Positions 1-9,279 are shown, counted from the first letter of the stretch. The stretch: DNA of 64,000 nt from CAIWHR01 sp963811685 (GCA_963811685.1 CAWESK010000007.1:186001-250000); one strand, 5' to 3'. Program-made: numbers and translations. Notes: generated from the sequence alone by a model not told the origin.

Positions 1-332
1 AGGCTGCCGAGCCAGGCGCCGTGTGCGGCAAGCGCGTTCAACGTGGCGTCGCGCCGCTTCGGGTCGAGCCAATAAACGCGGTGCGGGACATTGACGGCAT
101 TCGGCCACATCCGCGGCAGCAGCCCGATCGTCGTCGCGAGAAGGAGCGGCAGCACGACGGCGAACGCGAGCATGAAGACGAGATAGCCGTCGCGGGTCAT
201 GAAGCCGTTTGCCGAGTTGCCGTAGCCGAAGTGCGACGCCACCTGCTCGGGCAGCGCATGCGACGTGGCGACGATGAAGGTCGCCGACGCGGCGAGGCAC
301 AGCGCGAAAAGAAGCCAGGCGAGACGATGCAT
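1..332 (-). CDS. DUF1648-family membrane protein, 3' end cut by window edge
   Basis: The reverse strand reads 110 codons from an ATG at 332 and runs off the left edge, so the C-terminus is missing. A good GGAGAG ribosome site lies six bases upstream of the ATG. The N-terminus is a hydrophobic segment (residues 4-22). It is followed by a stretch with HFG at about 35 and ANGFMTRDGY at about 42-51, the pattern I associate with DUF1648, the N-terminal domain of SdpI-like membrane proteins. A second membrane segment follows at about 52-70. It lies 26 bases after a 50-residue gene and the SPFH gene on the same strand, so the three look like one operon. The biochemical role is unknown. Confidence 0.7.
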   Translation of the reverse strand, partial: MHRLAWLLFALCLAASATFIVATSHALPEQVASHFGYGNSANGFMTRDGYLVFMLAFAVVLPLLLATTIGLLPRMWPNAVNVPHRVYWLDPKRRDATLNALAAHGAWLGS

Positions 333-358
333 GACATCTCTCCGCCGTCGCGCTGCCG

Positions 359-511
359 CTAGCGGCGCAGCAGCAGGCCGGCCAGGACGCCGGCTACCGC
401 GCCGAGGGCCAGTCCGACCGATGCGTAGCCGACGGCCACACCCAGCGCGGTGCCCGCCGCCACGCCGACCGCGATCCACAATCCTCCTGCGTTCCTCGCG
501 AGTACGTTCAT
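359..511 (-). CDS. Small glycine/alanine-rich membrane protein (50 aa)
   Basis: A 50-residue reading frame starts at the ATG at 511, preceded by AGGACG at a suitable distance, and stops at TAG 359-361. After a short polar N-terminus the protein is one or two hydrophobic helices rich in Gly, Ala and Val, with repeated G-x-x-x-G spacing, and it ends in two arginines. This looks like a small inner-membrane or glycine-zipper peptide. It starts 13 bases downstream of the SPFH stop and ends 26 bases before the DUF1648 start, so it is probably co-transcribed with both. I do not recognise a family. Real-gene confidence rests on the start signal and the tight operon spacing. Confidence 0.55.
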   Translation of the reverse strand: MNVLARNAGGLWIAVGVAAGTALGVAVGYASVGLALGAVAGVLAGLLLRR

Positions 512-524
512 CGCCGTCCTTTCG

Positions 525-1460
525 TCAGTTGTAGAGCGTGCCGGTGTTGATGACCGGGTGCACGTCGGATTCCGCGCACAGCACCGTCATCAGGTTGTTG
601 ACCATCGACGCCTTGCGCTCGTCGTCGAGCTCGACGACCTTTTTCGCCGACAGCTCGTTCAGCGCCATCTCGACCATCGAGACGGCGCCGGTCACGATCT
701 TCGTGCGGGCCGAGATGATCGCCTCGGCCTGCTGCCGGCGCAGCATCACCTGCGCGATCTCCGGCGCGTAGGCGAGATGCGTGAGCCGCGCCTCCTCGAC
801 GACCACGCCGGCCTTGTCGAAGCGCGCCTGCAGCTCGCGCACCAGCGCCTTGACGACGATGTCGGCGCTCGCGAGCAACGTCGGCTCGCGCAGGTCCGCG
901 CTGCTGCCGTGATCCTCGTCGTAGGCAAACGACGACGCGAGATGGCGCACGGCGGCCTCGGCCTGCAGCTTCACGTAGAGCTCGTAGTCGTCGATGTCGA
1001 AATACGCGCTCGCCGTGTCGTCGACGCGCCAGACGACCACTGCCGCGATCTCGATCGGGTTGCCGCGCTTGTCGTTGACCTTGAGCCGCTCGCCGTTGAG
1101 GTTGCGGGCGCGAAGCGAGATCTTCTTGCGCGTGTAGAACGGATTCGTACCGCGCAGTCCCGGCACGCGCGTCGTGCCCTTGTAGGCGCCGAAGAGCTGG
1201 AGGATCGCCGCCTCGTTGGGCTGCAGCGTGTAAAGACCGGCGAGCACGAAGGCCGCGGCGACGAAGACGAGCGCACCCTCGACGAACGGCCAGACGCCGG
1301 GCGCGCCACGCGATGCGGCCGCGACGATGGCGCCGCCGATGACGTAGATCGCGTACGCGATCAGCGCGAGCCCGATGGCGAGCCAGGCGAAACCGTTGAA
1401 CGTGGTGACGCGGACTTCCTGGTGGATGTTCCCCGTCGCCGGGACCGCAGTGCCAGCCAT
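525..1460 (-). CDS. SPFH/band 7 domain membrane protein
   Basis: This 311-residue protein has two N-terminal hydrophobic segments (about 22-50 and 57-80). An SPFH/band-7 domain follows, starting near residue 83 with a beta strand after LQPNEAAIL. The region KKISLRARNLNG and the later VVWRVDD and ADIVVKALVREL stretches are typical of prohibitin/stomatin-like proteins. The C-terminal part (RRQQAEAIISARTKIV) is the alpha-helical oligomerisation region. SPFH proteins scaffold membrane microdomains and often control membrane proteases; which partner is used here cannot be told. The ATG at 1460 is preceded by GGGAGG. It heads a leftward operon with a 50-aa peptide and a DUF1648 protein, and an AT-rich promoter/operator region lies upstream. 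Confidence 0.85.
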   Translation of the reverse strand: MAGTAVPATGNIHQEVRVTTFNGFAWLAIGLALIAYAIYVIGGAIVAAASRGAPGVWPFVEGALVFVAAAFVLAGLYTLQPNEAAILQLFGAYKGTTRVPGLRGTNPFYTRKKISLRARNLNGERLKVNDKRGNPIEIAAVVVWRVDDTASAYFDIDDYELYVKLQAEAAVRHLASSFAYDEDHGSSADLREPTLLASADIVVKALVRELQARFDKAGVVVEEARLTHLAYAPEIAQVMLRRQQAEAIISARTKIVTGAVSMVEMALNELSAKKVVELDDERKASMVNNLMTVLCAESDVHPVINTGTLYN

Positions 1461-1533
1461 GATCGACCTCCCTCGAATCCGCCGGATCGCGCCGCGAAGA
1501 CGGCGTCGGCGGCTCTATACCGGCTATAGCAAA

Positions 1534-1564
1534 ATGATATCATTAAAATATCGTTTGTTGTCAA
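1534..1564 (-). promoter_or_regulatory. Promoter/operator candidate for the SPFH operon
   Basis: On the minus strand a perfect TTGACA (1559-1564) is followed by an AT-rich stretch unusual for this sequence. A perfect 10-base palindrome ATGATATCAT (1534-1543) sits where a -10 element would be expected. No good TATAAT match is present, so the palindrome may be an operator overlapping a weak -10. The binding protein is not identified in the window. Confidence 0.4.
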
Positions 1565-1644
1565 GGGCATTCGGCGGATCGGGGAAGTTCTGAGTGATCT
1601 CCATGAAAAAGAGACGGTTACGATGGATTGTTGAACCGATATCC

Positions 1645-1672
1645 AAAAAAATGGCGGGCCCGAAGGCCCGCC
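1645..1672 (-). terminator. Rho-independent terminator of the Do-type protease gene
   Basis: Read on the minus strand, an 8-base perfect stem GGCGGGCC/GGCCCGCC closes a TTCG tetraloop and is followed directly by A and a run of seven T. It lies 25 bases beyond the stop codon of the protease gene that ends at 1697. It has every hallmark of an intrinsic terminator. Confidence 0.9.
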
Positions 1673-1696
1673 GAAAGGGTGACACCATGAACTCCT

Positions 1697-3148
1697 TCAG
1701 CCGATCGTCACCGGAATGAAGATCCGCGCATCCTCACGCTGCACGAGCAGCGCGACGGTCTTGCCGGCCTTGCCGATGAGCTCCCGCAGTTGCTCCGGGC
1801 TCTTCACGGGAACGTTGTTGACGGCGACGATCACATCGCCCTGACGGACGCCGGCGCGTGCGGCGGCGCCCGCGACGTCCTCGACGACGACGCCGTTCGC
1901 GACCTCACCGGATTTCTTCTCTTCCGGCGACAGCGGTCGCACGGCAACGCCGAGCTTGCCCTTGCCGGCTTCTGCTTTCGCCGAGGCGAGCGTCGCGTTG
2001 TCGGTGATCTCGCCGACCGTGGCGGTCAGCTCCTTCGACTTGCCGTCGCGCCACACTTCGAGCGTCACCTTCGCGCCGGGCTTCAGTTGCGCGACCAGCG
2101 GCGGCAGATCCGACGAGCTCGAGACGTCTTTGCCCTCGAACTTGACGATGACATCGCCGGGTTCGATGCCGGCCTTCGCGGCCGGAGTGTCCTTGCCGAC
2201 GGAACTCACCAGCGCGCCGTGCGGAGTCTTGAGGCCGAAATTCTCGGCCAGCGGCTGGCTCACTTCCTGAATCGTCACGCCCAGACGGCCATGGCTCACC
2301 TTGCCGTTATGCTGGATCTGGTCCTTGACGTCGACCGCGACGTCGATCGGCACCGCGAACGCGAGGCCCTGAAAACCGCCGGAGCGGCTGAAGATCTGCG
2401 AATTGACGCCAATCACTTCACCCTTGAGGTTGAAGAGCGGCCCACCCGAGTTGCCCGGATTCACGGCGGCGTCCGTCTGGATGAACGGCACCGCGGCGTC
2501 GCCCGGCAACGAGCGACCCTTGGCGCTGATGATGCCGGAGGTCACTGTGTTTTCGAGGCCGAACGGGGCGCCGATCGCGACGACCCATTCGCCGACGCGG
2601 GCGTTCGCCGGGTTGCCGATCTTCACGACCGGCAAGTCGCCGGCGTCGATCTTGACCACCGCGATGTCGGTCGTCTTGTCGGTGCCGAGGACCTTCGCCT
2701 TGAACTCGCGCTTGTCGACGAGGCGCACCATGACTTCGTCGGCGCCATCGACGACGTGGGCGTTGGTGAGAATGACGCCGCTCGCATCGACGATGAAGCC
2801 CGAGCCCAATCCTTGCGTCGGTCCCTGGGACCGTGGCATATGCGGTATCAAGCCCCGGAACTGCGGCGGGATTTCATCGTCATCGAGATCGGGCATGCGG
2901 TCTGCGACTTTGCGCGCCTCATGCATCACTCGGATCTGGACGACGGCGGGGCCCTGCTTCGCGACGAGCGCACTGAAATCCGGCAACGCGACGACGGCGT
3001 CGGGCGAGACGGTGGCGACGGCGGCGGGCTGGGAGGCGGCACCGGCCGGCTTGATCGTGGCTGCGCGGTCGGCGATCACCGTGCCCGCGGCGAAAGCGCC
3101 GACGATCGCGAGCGCGATGGCGCTGCGTTTGAACGTGTTCGCTTGCAT
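1697..3148 (-). CDS. Do-family periplasmic serine protease/chaperone (DegQ/MucD-like)
   Basis: This 483-residue HtrA protein has a hydrophobic signal segment (about 9-26). The S1-type protease domain carries the catalytic triad His131 (TNAHVVDG), Asp161 (TTDIAVVKI) and Ser234 (GNSGGPLF), followed by two PDZ domains (about 285-375 and 400-483). It should degrade or refold damaged envelope proteins in the periplasm. The start at 3148 is chosen over an upstream in-frame codon because ACAGGAG stands seven bases before it and the signal peptide begins there. A strong terminator follows, so it is monocistronic. It is a paralogue of the protease at 53121-54572 but has a different promoter. The exact DegP/DegQ/MucD assignment is uncertain. 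Confidence 0.93.
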   Translation of the reverse strand: MQANTFKRSAIALAIVGAFAAGTVIADRAATIKPAGAASQPAAVATVSPDAVVALPDFSALVAKQGPAVVQIRVMHEARKVADRMPDLDDDEIPPQFRGLIPHMPRSQGPTQGLGSGFIVDASGVILTNAHVVDGADEVMVRLVDKREFKAKVLGTDKTTDIAVVKIDAGDLPVVKIGNPANARVGEWVVAIGAPFGLENTVTSGIISAKGRSLPGDAAVPFIQTDAAVNPGNSGGPLFNLKGEVIGVNSQIFSRSGGFQGLAFAVPIDVAVDVKDQIQHNGKVSHGRLGVTIQEVSQPLAENFGLKTPHGALVSSVGKDTPAAKAGIEPGDVIVKFEGKDVSSSSDLPPLVAQLKPGAKVTLEVWRDGKSKELTATVGEITDNATLASAKAEAGKGKLGVAVRPLSPEEKKSGEVANGVVVEDVAGAAARAGVRQGDVIVAVNNVPVKSPEQLRELIGKAGKTVALLVQREDARIFIPVTIG

Positions 3149-3203
3149 CGATTGCTCCTGTATGGGAATCGGGGGCCGGGATCCATTGCCCCGGTTGCCG
3201 CCC

Positions 3204-3236
3204 AAAATAGGAGCGAAGACTTAAGGAAGACTTAAG
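3204..3236 (-). promoter_or_regulatory. PmrA/QseB-like tandem box and -10 of the Do-protease promoter
   Basis: Two CTTAAG hexamers (3220-3225 and 3231-3236) are separated by exactly five bases. On the minus strand, TATTTT (3204-3209) follows ten bases downstream and could be the -10. Tandem YTTAAG-type hexamers with N5 spacing that replace the -35 are the published architecture of PmrA/PhoP-type OmpR-family activator sites. Each hexamer is itself palindromic, so the orientation is fixed only by the -10. Assigning it to the regulator at 8559-9239 is inference. Confidence 0.55.
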
Positions 3237-3259
3237 CGTGCGCGAGCTGGGTTTCGGCG

Positions 3260-4711
3260 TTGCGCCTCAGCCAGGCGTTCTATCAGGCCTACGAGAACTT
3301 CTATCGGCACGTGCAGAGCACGTCCGACGTCTACTTCCTCGCGCACGCGCATTCCATCGTTGTTCAGTTGTTTCATCACCGGCGGATTGAATTCCTGCTG
3401 CGGTACTTTCGTTTCAAGAAGCGGATCCCGGCGCAGTGGAAAGAGCTCCGGGACGTTTACCGGTTCGCACAATCGCGCGGGATGACGACGCATGGGGTCG
3501 CGTCGAAGGAAGGTGGCGACACGCGCGAAGTGCCGACGACGCCGGAAGAGCAATACGTCCGGCTATTGCTCCTCGACATGATGAATAACGGGCAATTCTC
3601 GCCGCGCGAGCTGCTGTGGGCAGATGGCTACTTCGGCCAGTGGTGCCAGGTCGTGCGCCTGCAAACGCGCGAGCCTGCAGCGGAAAGCGTGGGCGCACAA
3701 AAGTACTTGGTCCTCGATCCTGACGGCACGCAGGGTCTCCAGCGGGCCGCTGACGTTACGGCGGACGATTCGCTGCAGATCGACCCGTCTTTGTTGCTGG
3801 TACGGATCGCCGAAGAGATTCGGCTGCTCCGCGACACTGCGTCGATGCACCGCACGTTAAGCCTGGCGGAGCGGACCGGCCGGATGGCGTTGCTGATCAA
3901 GGTGAAGGCGATCGTCGATCCCAACACTCCCATCGTGGAACGGCGTGGGGAACGCAAGCGCGTCGCTCTCACGGTCCAGGTGATCTTCGGCCTATCCAAC
4001 ATCATCCGCGTCTTGCGGGAAGAGGCGAATACGCGCCCCCGCGCCGCTTCGGGCTCCGAGTCCCCAACGGACGGGATCACGATCACGCCCTTCAGCGCGG
4101 AGCCGTACTCTCCCGCACTCGACGTTGGCGGAACCGTGACGCTGGCCTTCACGTCGATGGGGAACAGTCCCGGCGCTGCACCCGCGGTCTGGCAGGTCAA
4201 GGATCGAAGCGACTCCGGTTCTCGCTTGCGCGGAAAGATCGACGACTTGAATCGCGTGCTTCCGGGGTCGCTGATCGCCATTCGCGAAGCCGAGAATGGT
4301 CCGTGGACTGTGACCGTCGTGCGTCGACTCAGGCGGCTCGTGGTCGACTATGTCGAGATCGGCGTCGAGCACCTCGGGCACAAGCCGCGCTTCGTCAAGC
4401 TGGCGGCCGAAAGTGCCGGTACACCTGGCGTGAATGGGTCAGCGGCTTCCACGCAGCGGTGCTTTGCCGCGCTCTATCTGCCGCCGAGCGACCGACACCC
4501 CAAGATGCCGATCAAGACGTTGCTTCTGCCGACGCACGAGTTCACGACCAATTGCAATGTCACGCTGCTGTCTTCGAACTCGACCTACACACTTCGCCTT
4601 AACGAGCCGATCCAGCAACAGTTCGAGTTTGTCTGGACCTCGTTCACGGTCGTCGACAAGGAGCAAGCGTCAATCGATACGAAGCGAGTCGCAGAGGATG
4701 CGCGCAAATGA
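3260..4711 (+). CDS. PilZ-like (putative c-di-GMP-binding) protein, probably 5'-truncated
   Basis: The frame opens only at 3236, just after a TAA, and its first possible start is a TTG at 3260 with no convincing ribosome site. The 483-residue product has a helical N-terminal half, including a stretch around residues 55-73 ending in LRDVYRFAQSRG. A C-terminal half begins with an RR-rich RxxxR motif (ERRGERKR, about 227-234), as in PilZ domains, although the usual DxSxxG is not clear. From memory, related Burkholderiales proteins next to DUF1631 genes have roughly 100 more residues at the N-terminus. There is no room for them here because the divergent protease promoter is immediately upstream. 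The end overlaps the next gene by ATGA, implying translational coupling. Function is inferred and moderately sure. Confidence 0.6.
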   Translation: MRLSQAFYQAYENFYRHVQSTSDVYFLAHAHSIVVQLFHHRRIEFLLRYFRFKKRIPAQWKELRDVYRFAQSRGMTTHGVASKEGGDTREVPTTPEEQYVRLLLLDMMNNGQFSPRELLWADGYFGQWCQVVRLQTREPAAESVGAQKYLVLDPDGTQGLQRAADVTADDSLQIDPSLLLVRIAEEIRLLRDTASMHRTLSLAERTGRMALLIKVKAIVDPNTPIVERRGERKRVALTVQVIFGLSNIIRVLREEANTRPRAASGSESPTDGITITPFSAEPYSPALDVGGTVTLAFTSMGNSPGAAPAVWQVKDRSDSGSRLRGKIDDLNRVLPGSLIAIREAENGPWTVTVVRRLRRLVVDYVEIGVEHLGHKPRFVKLAAESAGTPGVNGSAASTQRCFAALYLPPSDRHPKMPIKTLLLPTHEFTTNCNVTLLSSNSTYTLRLNEPIQQQFEFVWTSFTVVDKEQASIDTKRVAEDARK

Positions 4712-7114
4712 CCCGCCCTTTCGCTCCTGGTGCACGACCCGCAGCCGCCGCACGTCGTGACGACGCGGTGCCGCGGCCTCTGGCGCCCGAGTCGCGGGCT
4801 CTGCTTCGGGAGTGCTTCGCAGTCTTCGAGGCGAGGCTTCTGGACGGGGCGCGATCGTCGCTCGAAATGTCGAACGACCTGTTCGAATCGAATAAACAGG
4901 TTGCCGAAAAAGAGGTGCAGGAATTCCTGAGCAAGCGGAACGAATGGATCGCGCAGTTCCCAAAGACGCTCGCCCAGTTGTTTGAACGGCGCCTCGCGGG
5001 CACGCTGCGCAAGGGCCGTCGTCCGGATTCGGACGTCTCGCTCGCCACGCTTCGCGTGCTGACAGCCTTCGACCAGGAGAAACAGACCGCGCTGGCCGCC
5101 GCGACGGCGTTCCTCGACGGCTTCACGCGACGGGAGCGCTCCGCGCTGGATCTCCGGATGGACGAATTGTTCGGCGTCGAGCCTCCTGCCGCTACCGATA
5201 ATCCGTTCTCGATCGCATACATCGTCGACGCGCTGGGCGCCACATCGCGCGCCATCTACCCGAATCCGCGCGTCTGGCGGCCCCTGCTCGAGCGCCTGTT
5301 GAGCGACCTCAGGAGCGGAATCAACAAGATCTATCTGACGCTCAATCTGCTGCTCGCCGACCGTGGCGTGTTGCCGGACATCAAGGCCACATTGCGGGCG
5401 CGGAGCGATCGACGGCCCCGAGACGATCGCGATCTGTTCGGCACTTTTGCCAACATGCTGGGGCAGGGTGGACTCGGCATCGATGTTGCCGTACCGGATG
5501 CGGTGCCGCAAACGGGTGTGAGCGCGCCACTGGTATTTGCCGAATTTGCGACACCTGGTCAGCATTCGGGTTCCGTCGACGCTGGGCGAAGCCCGGGCGC
5601 CGCGGCCACGCCGACGGATGGGGCGACCGGGGCCGGAGACGGTCCTCCGTCCGTGATGGACGCGAAGACCATCCTGACCGGGCTCACCGCGCTGGCGGAG
5701 GCCGTCACGAAGCTGGAGGCGATGCCCTCGGGGGCGGCATTGTCCGACTCGGACGACGGCGCCGGCCTGCCGAACCTCGATCCGCTGATGGCGCTCGGCA
5801 CGTCGACCCCGCTGTTCGCGACGCTGGGGCATTGGCAGAAGCTCGACCTTGCTTCGGCGATCGCCGACGCTGCCAATGTCCGCACCGAGGGCGGAGTCGA
5901 GGGCGTCGTCGTTCCGCTCAATCTCATCCCCCACATCCGTGCGGCGATCGCCGGCCACATCACGAACCCGGCCGACGGCATCACGATGGACGTGATCGCG
6001 CTGCTGTTCGACTACGTTTTCGGCGACGAATCGATTTCCGAATCAGCACGGGAGATCTTCGCACGACTGCAAGTACCGATCGTCAAGGCGGCACTGCTCG
6101 ATCGAACGTTCTTCTCCGACCGGCGGCATCCCGCGCGCCTGTTCCTTGACCATCTTGCGGATGCCGCCATCGGCACGACGAACCACGAGGACTACCGCAC
6201 TGCGTTCGTCGCGATGGCGCAGGGTGTGATCGACGATCTCTGCGCGAATTTCGACATCGACGTGTCGATCTTCGCAAAGGCCGACGCTCGCCTCCTCGAA
6301 TTCGTGGAACTGGACCGCACGAGGTCGATCGCGACGGTATCCGACGATGTCGCCGCGGTCCGGGCCACCGAGGAAAAGGAAGCCGACCGGGCGCAAATAA
6401 TCGCGATCGTCCGCGACCGGTTGATGGGCCTCACGATTCCGTTCGAGGTGCGCTCATTCGTGGAGACGGTTTGGGTCGATTATCTGACCGCCCTGCGGGA
6501 AGCACACGGCGATGAATCGGAACCGCAATCCGCGGCTCTGCAGACCCTCGGCGACTTGTTGTGGAGCATCGAGGTCAAGGAACGCACCGGGCAGAAGGCG
6601 CGCCTGACAAAACTCGTACCCCCTCTTATCGGCTCGTTGCGCAAAGGCTGCGTGGCGCAGAACGTCCCCTCCGAGCGCGTGAAAGCCTTCCTCGATACGA
6701 TCTTCGAGCTGCACATGGCGGCAATCAAGCCGAAAGACGAAGCCGATGCGATCCCCGCAGTAGTCGCCCGTAGCGCCGGTCATGAACGTCCACGATTACG
6801 TGAGCGAAATGGTGGTCGGCACCTGGCTTACGTTCATCGCCGACGACGAATATACCGACGCGCGCCTCACTTACGTGAGCCCGTTGCGGACCAAGTATGT
6901 CTTTACCGGACGCTTCTTTTCCGATGCCAAGGTGCTGACGGCCGCGGAGGTCGCGTATCAGCTCGGCAGTGGCAAGGCGCGCGTCCTGGTCGAGCCGGTA
7001 CCGCTGTGGGATCGCGCCGTGAGTTCGGCGCTCGACAAGCTTGCGGCCGGCAAAACGTCGCACGATACGTCGGCAGCTTCAGCAACCCCTCGCAGCGCTG
7101 CGAGTCGGCGATGA
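4708..7114 (+). CDS. DUF1631 family protein, reading frame broken near 6765-6780
   Basis: The start ATG overlaps the previous stop (ATGA). The first frame gives about 685 residues of a mainly helical protein matching my memory of DUF1631: an N-terminal LRECFAVFEARL region, then NPFSIAYIVDAL, a linker, and a long helical middle. Near 6765-6780 this frame degenerates into arginine-rich sequence. The next frame (open from 6764) supplies a sensible C-terminal domain of about 115 residues, starting VMNVHDYVSEMVVGTWLTF and containing RLTYVSPLRTKYVFTGR, which is PilZ-like. Removing one C from CCC at 6767-6769 would join them. I read this as one protein of about 800 residues with a single-base error. 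DUF1631 is poorly characterised; the link to c-di-GMP comes from its neighbour and C-terminal domain. Confidence 0.7.
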
Positions 7115-7213
7115 GCTCGGCCTCACGTCGATCGGCTGGAACTCACTCGGCGGACCGCAGGTTATGAAACTCGTCGAGCCTCTGGATGCGGAGTCGCCGC
7201 TGTCGCAAGTCCG

Positions 7214-8562
7214 TCAGGCCGACGCTCGCGGAAATCGTACCGTGACCGTCAGGCCTTCACCAGATGCGGCGCCGAGCCCCGGCCCGAGCGCGATGGTCGC
7301 GTCGTGGCGCTCGGCGATCCGCTTGACGATGGCGAGCCCGAGGCCGCTCCCCGCAACGTCCTTAGCGCCGGGGGCGGACGCGCGGTAGAAGCGGTCGAAG
7401 ACGCGCGTCCGCTCGCTCGCCGGGATCCCGGGCCCCGAATCGCGAACCGCGACGATCGCGTCGGCGGCGTCCTGCTCGACGCTCACGTCGACGCGCCCGC
7501 CGGCCGGCGTGTAGCGGATGGCGTTGTCGACGAGATTCGACAGCAGCGCCCGCAACGCGGCGGCGTCGCCATTCACGACCACCGGCGGCGCGCCGGGTTG
7601 GTCGGCCGCGGCGCCCGCGATGCCGAGATCGACGCCGCGCGCGGCGGCGATCGCCGCATGGTCGCCGACGACGCTGCGGGCGAGCTCTGCGAGGTTGACC
7701 GGCGCGAACCGGCGCTCGGCGACGCCCGGCTCCTCGCGCGCAAGCGTGAGCAGCTGCTCGACGAGGTGCGTCGCGCGGGTAAGTCCCGGCGCGTAATTCA
7801 GCTCATCGCCGCGCGCCGATCGGCGTCGGTCGCGGCGCGCTCGGCGATCTGCGCCTGCAGATGAACGGCGGTGAGCGGCGTGCGGAGCTCGTGCGCGGCA
7901 TCGGCGATAAACGCGCGCTGCGCGCCGAGCGCACGATCGAGCCGCGACAACAGGCCGTTCAACGCATGCGCGAGCGGGCGCACTTCGCTGGGCAGGCCCG
8001 CCTCATCGACAGGCTCGAGCCCGCCCGGAACGCGCTTGCCGACGGCGGCGGCGAGCCGTGCGAGCGGCCGGAGCCCGCGTGTCACGCCGACGCCGATGAA
8101 GAGAGCCAGCAGGGGCGCCACGAAGAGCAGCGGCACGATCGTCCGCAGCGCCATGCTGGCGGCGAGCTCGCGCCGCGCGCTCATCGGCTGCGCCACCTGC
8201 AGGACCTGGTCGCCCGCGAGCGTGCTGAAGACGCGCCAGTCACCGCTCGGTGTCGTCACCGTATTGAAGCCGAGCTGCGCGTACTGGGGCAGCGGCTCCT
8301 GCGGCTTGGAGACGAAGCGCTGGACGCCGTTGCGGTCCCAGACCTGCACGACGAGCGCGTCGCCGCCGACCGCGAGCCCGCCCGGCGTGCCGGCGAGCGG
8401 GACGCCGATCAACGAGGCCGCCATCTGCCGCAGCTGGTAGTCGAAGATCTCGTTGGCTTCCGCGCGCGCGCGGACGTAGGTGGCGAGCGCCGCGACGGCG
8501 ACGGCGATGACGAGGCCGGCGGCGAGCCACACCAGAAGTTCGCGCCGGATGGATCTCGTCAT
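7214..8562 (-). CDS. Sensor histidine kinase (QseC/PmrB type), frame broken near 7806
   Basis: This is a membrane sensor kinase of about 449 residues. From the ATG at 8562 come TM1 (about 8-28), a periplasmic domain, TM2 (about 148-168), a HAMP-like linker and the H-box AHELRTPLTAVH. The frame then stops at 7798. The adjacent frame continues the expected dimerisation helix (THLVEQLLTLAREE). It then has the ATPase boxes NLVDNAIRYTP, RDSGPGIP and GSGLGLAIVKRI, ending at 7214. One missing base around 7806-7815 would join the parts. The ATG overlaps the response-regulator stop as ATGA. It should phosphorylate the regulator encoded upstream. The signal sensed is unknown; QseC and PmrB relatives respond to cations, peptides or redox signals. 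Confidence 0.85.
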
Positions 8563-9239
8563 CTTTGTCGCGCAGCGGCGTCCGCGCGGGGAATCGTCCA
8601 GCCGACGCCGCGCACGTTGCGGATCGTCTCGGGCGGCAGCTTGCGCCGCAAAGAGTGGAGATGCACTTCGACCGCGTTGCTGTCGACCTCCTCGTTCCAG
8701 CCATAGAGCTTTTCCTCGAGCTGCGCGCGCGACAGCACCGCGCCGGGGCGGGCGAGCAGTGCCTCGAGCAGCGCGAACTCGCGCGCGGACAGCGCGACCG
8801 GCACACCGCGCACGCGGACCTCGTGCGTGGCGGGGTCGAGCGCGATGTCGCCGCACTCGACGATCGGTACGGCGCGGCCGGAGCGACGCCGCAGGAGCGC
8901 ACGGATGCGGGCTGCGAGCTCCGTCAGCTCGAACGGTTTCAGCACGTAATCGTCGGCGCCGGCGTCGAGCCCGGCGACGCGATCGGCGACGGCGTCGCGG
9001 GCGGTCACGATCAAGACCGGCCGCGCGTCACCGCGATTACGCATGCCGCGCAGCACCTCGAGACCTTCCTTGCGCGGGAGCCCGAGGTCGAGCAGCAGGA
9101 GGTCGTGCACATTCTCGGCAAGAGCGAGTTCCACCGCGCGTCCGTCTTGCACCCAGTCGACCGCGAAGCCGTCCTGCCGCAGGCCGCGGCGGACCGACTC
9201 GCCGATCATTGCATCGTCTTCGGCGAGGAGCAGGCGCAT
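8559..9239 (-). CDS. OmpR/PhoB-family response regulator (QseB/PmrA-like)
   Basis: This 226-residue regulator has a receiver domain (1-115) with the acidic pocket EDD at 7-9, phospho-acceptor Asp51 (LLLLDLGLP) and Lys101 (LKPFEL). A winged-helix DNA-binding domain (about 125-220) contains SNAVEVHLHSLRRKL, typical of the family. The gene begins 41 bases after msrB and overlaps the kinase start, so msrB-regulator-kinase may be one transcript. Members of this branch bind tandem hexamers with 5-base spacing. One such site lies at 3220-3236 in front of the Do-protease gene and is a plausible target. Confidence 0.92.
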   Translation of the reverse strand: MRLLLAEDDAMIGESVRRGLRQDGFAVDWVQDGRAVELALAENVHDLLLLDLGLPRKEGLEVLRGMRNRGDARPVLIVTARDAVADRVAGLDAGADDYVLKPFELTELAARIRALLRRRSGRAVPIVECGDIALDPATHEVRVRGVPVALSAREFALLEALLARPGAVLSRAQLEEKLYGWNEEVDSNAVEVHLHSLRRKLPPETIRNVRGVGWTIPRADAAARQR

Positions 9240-9279
9240 ACGGAGGCGAGCCGGCGCGCGAGCGGCGCGCCGAACGGGG

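Noticed and set aside
3221..3553. Minus-strand frame overlapping the start of the PilZ-like gene
   Set aside because: It has basic composition, no family resemblance and no start signal, and it overlaps the protease promoter.
7089..7104. Perfect 16-base palindrome CTCGCAGCGCTGCGAG near the DUF1631 stop
   Set aside because: It is inside the coding end, has no T-run on either side, and palindromes of this kind are common by chance at this GC content.
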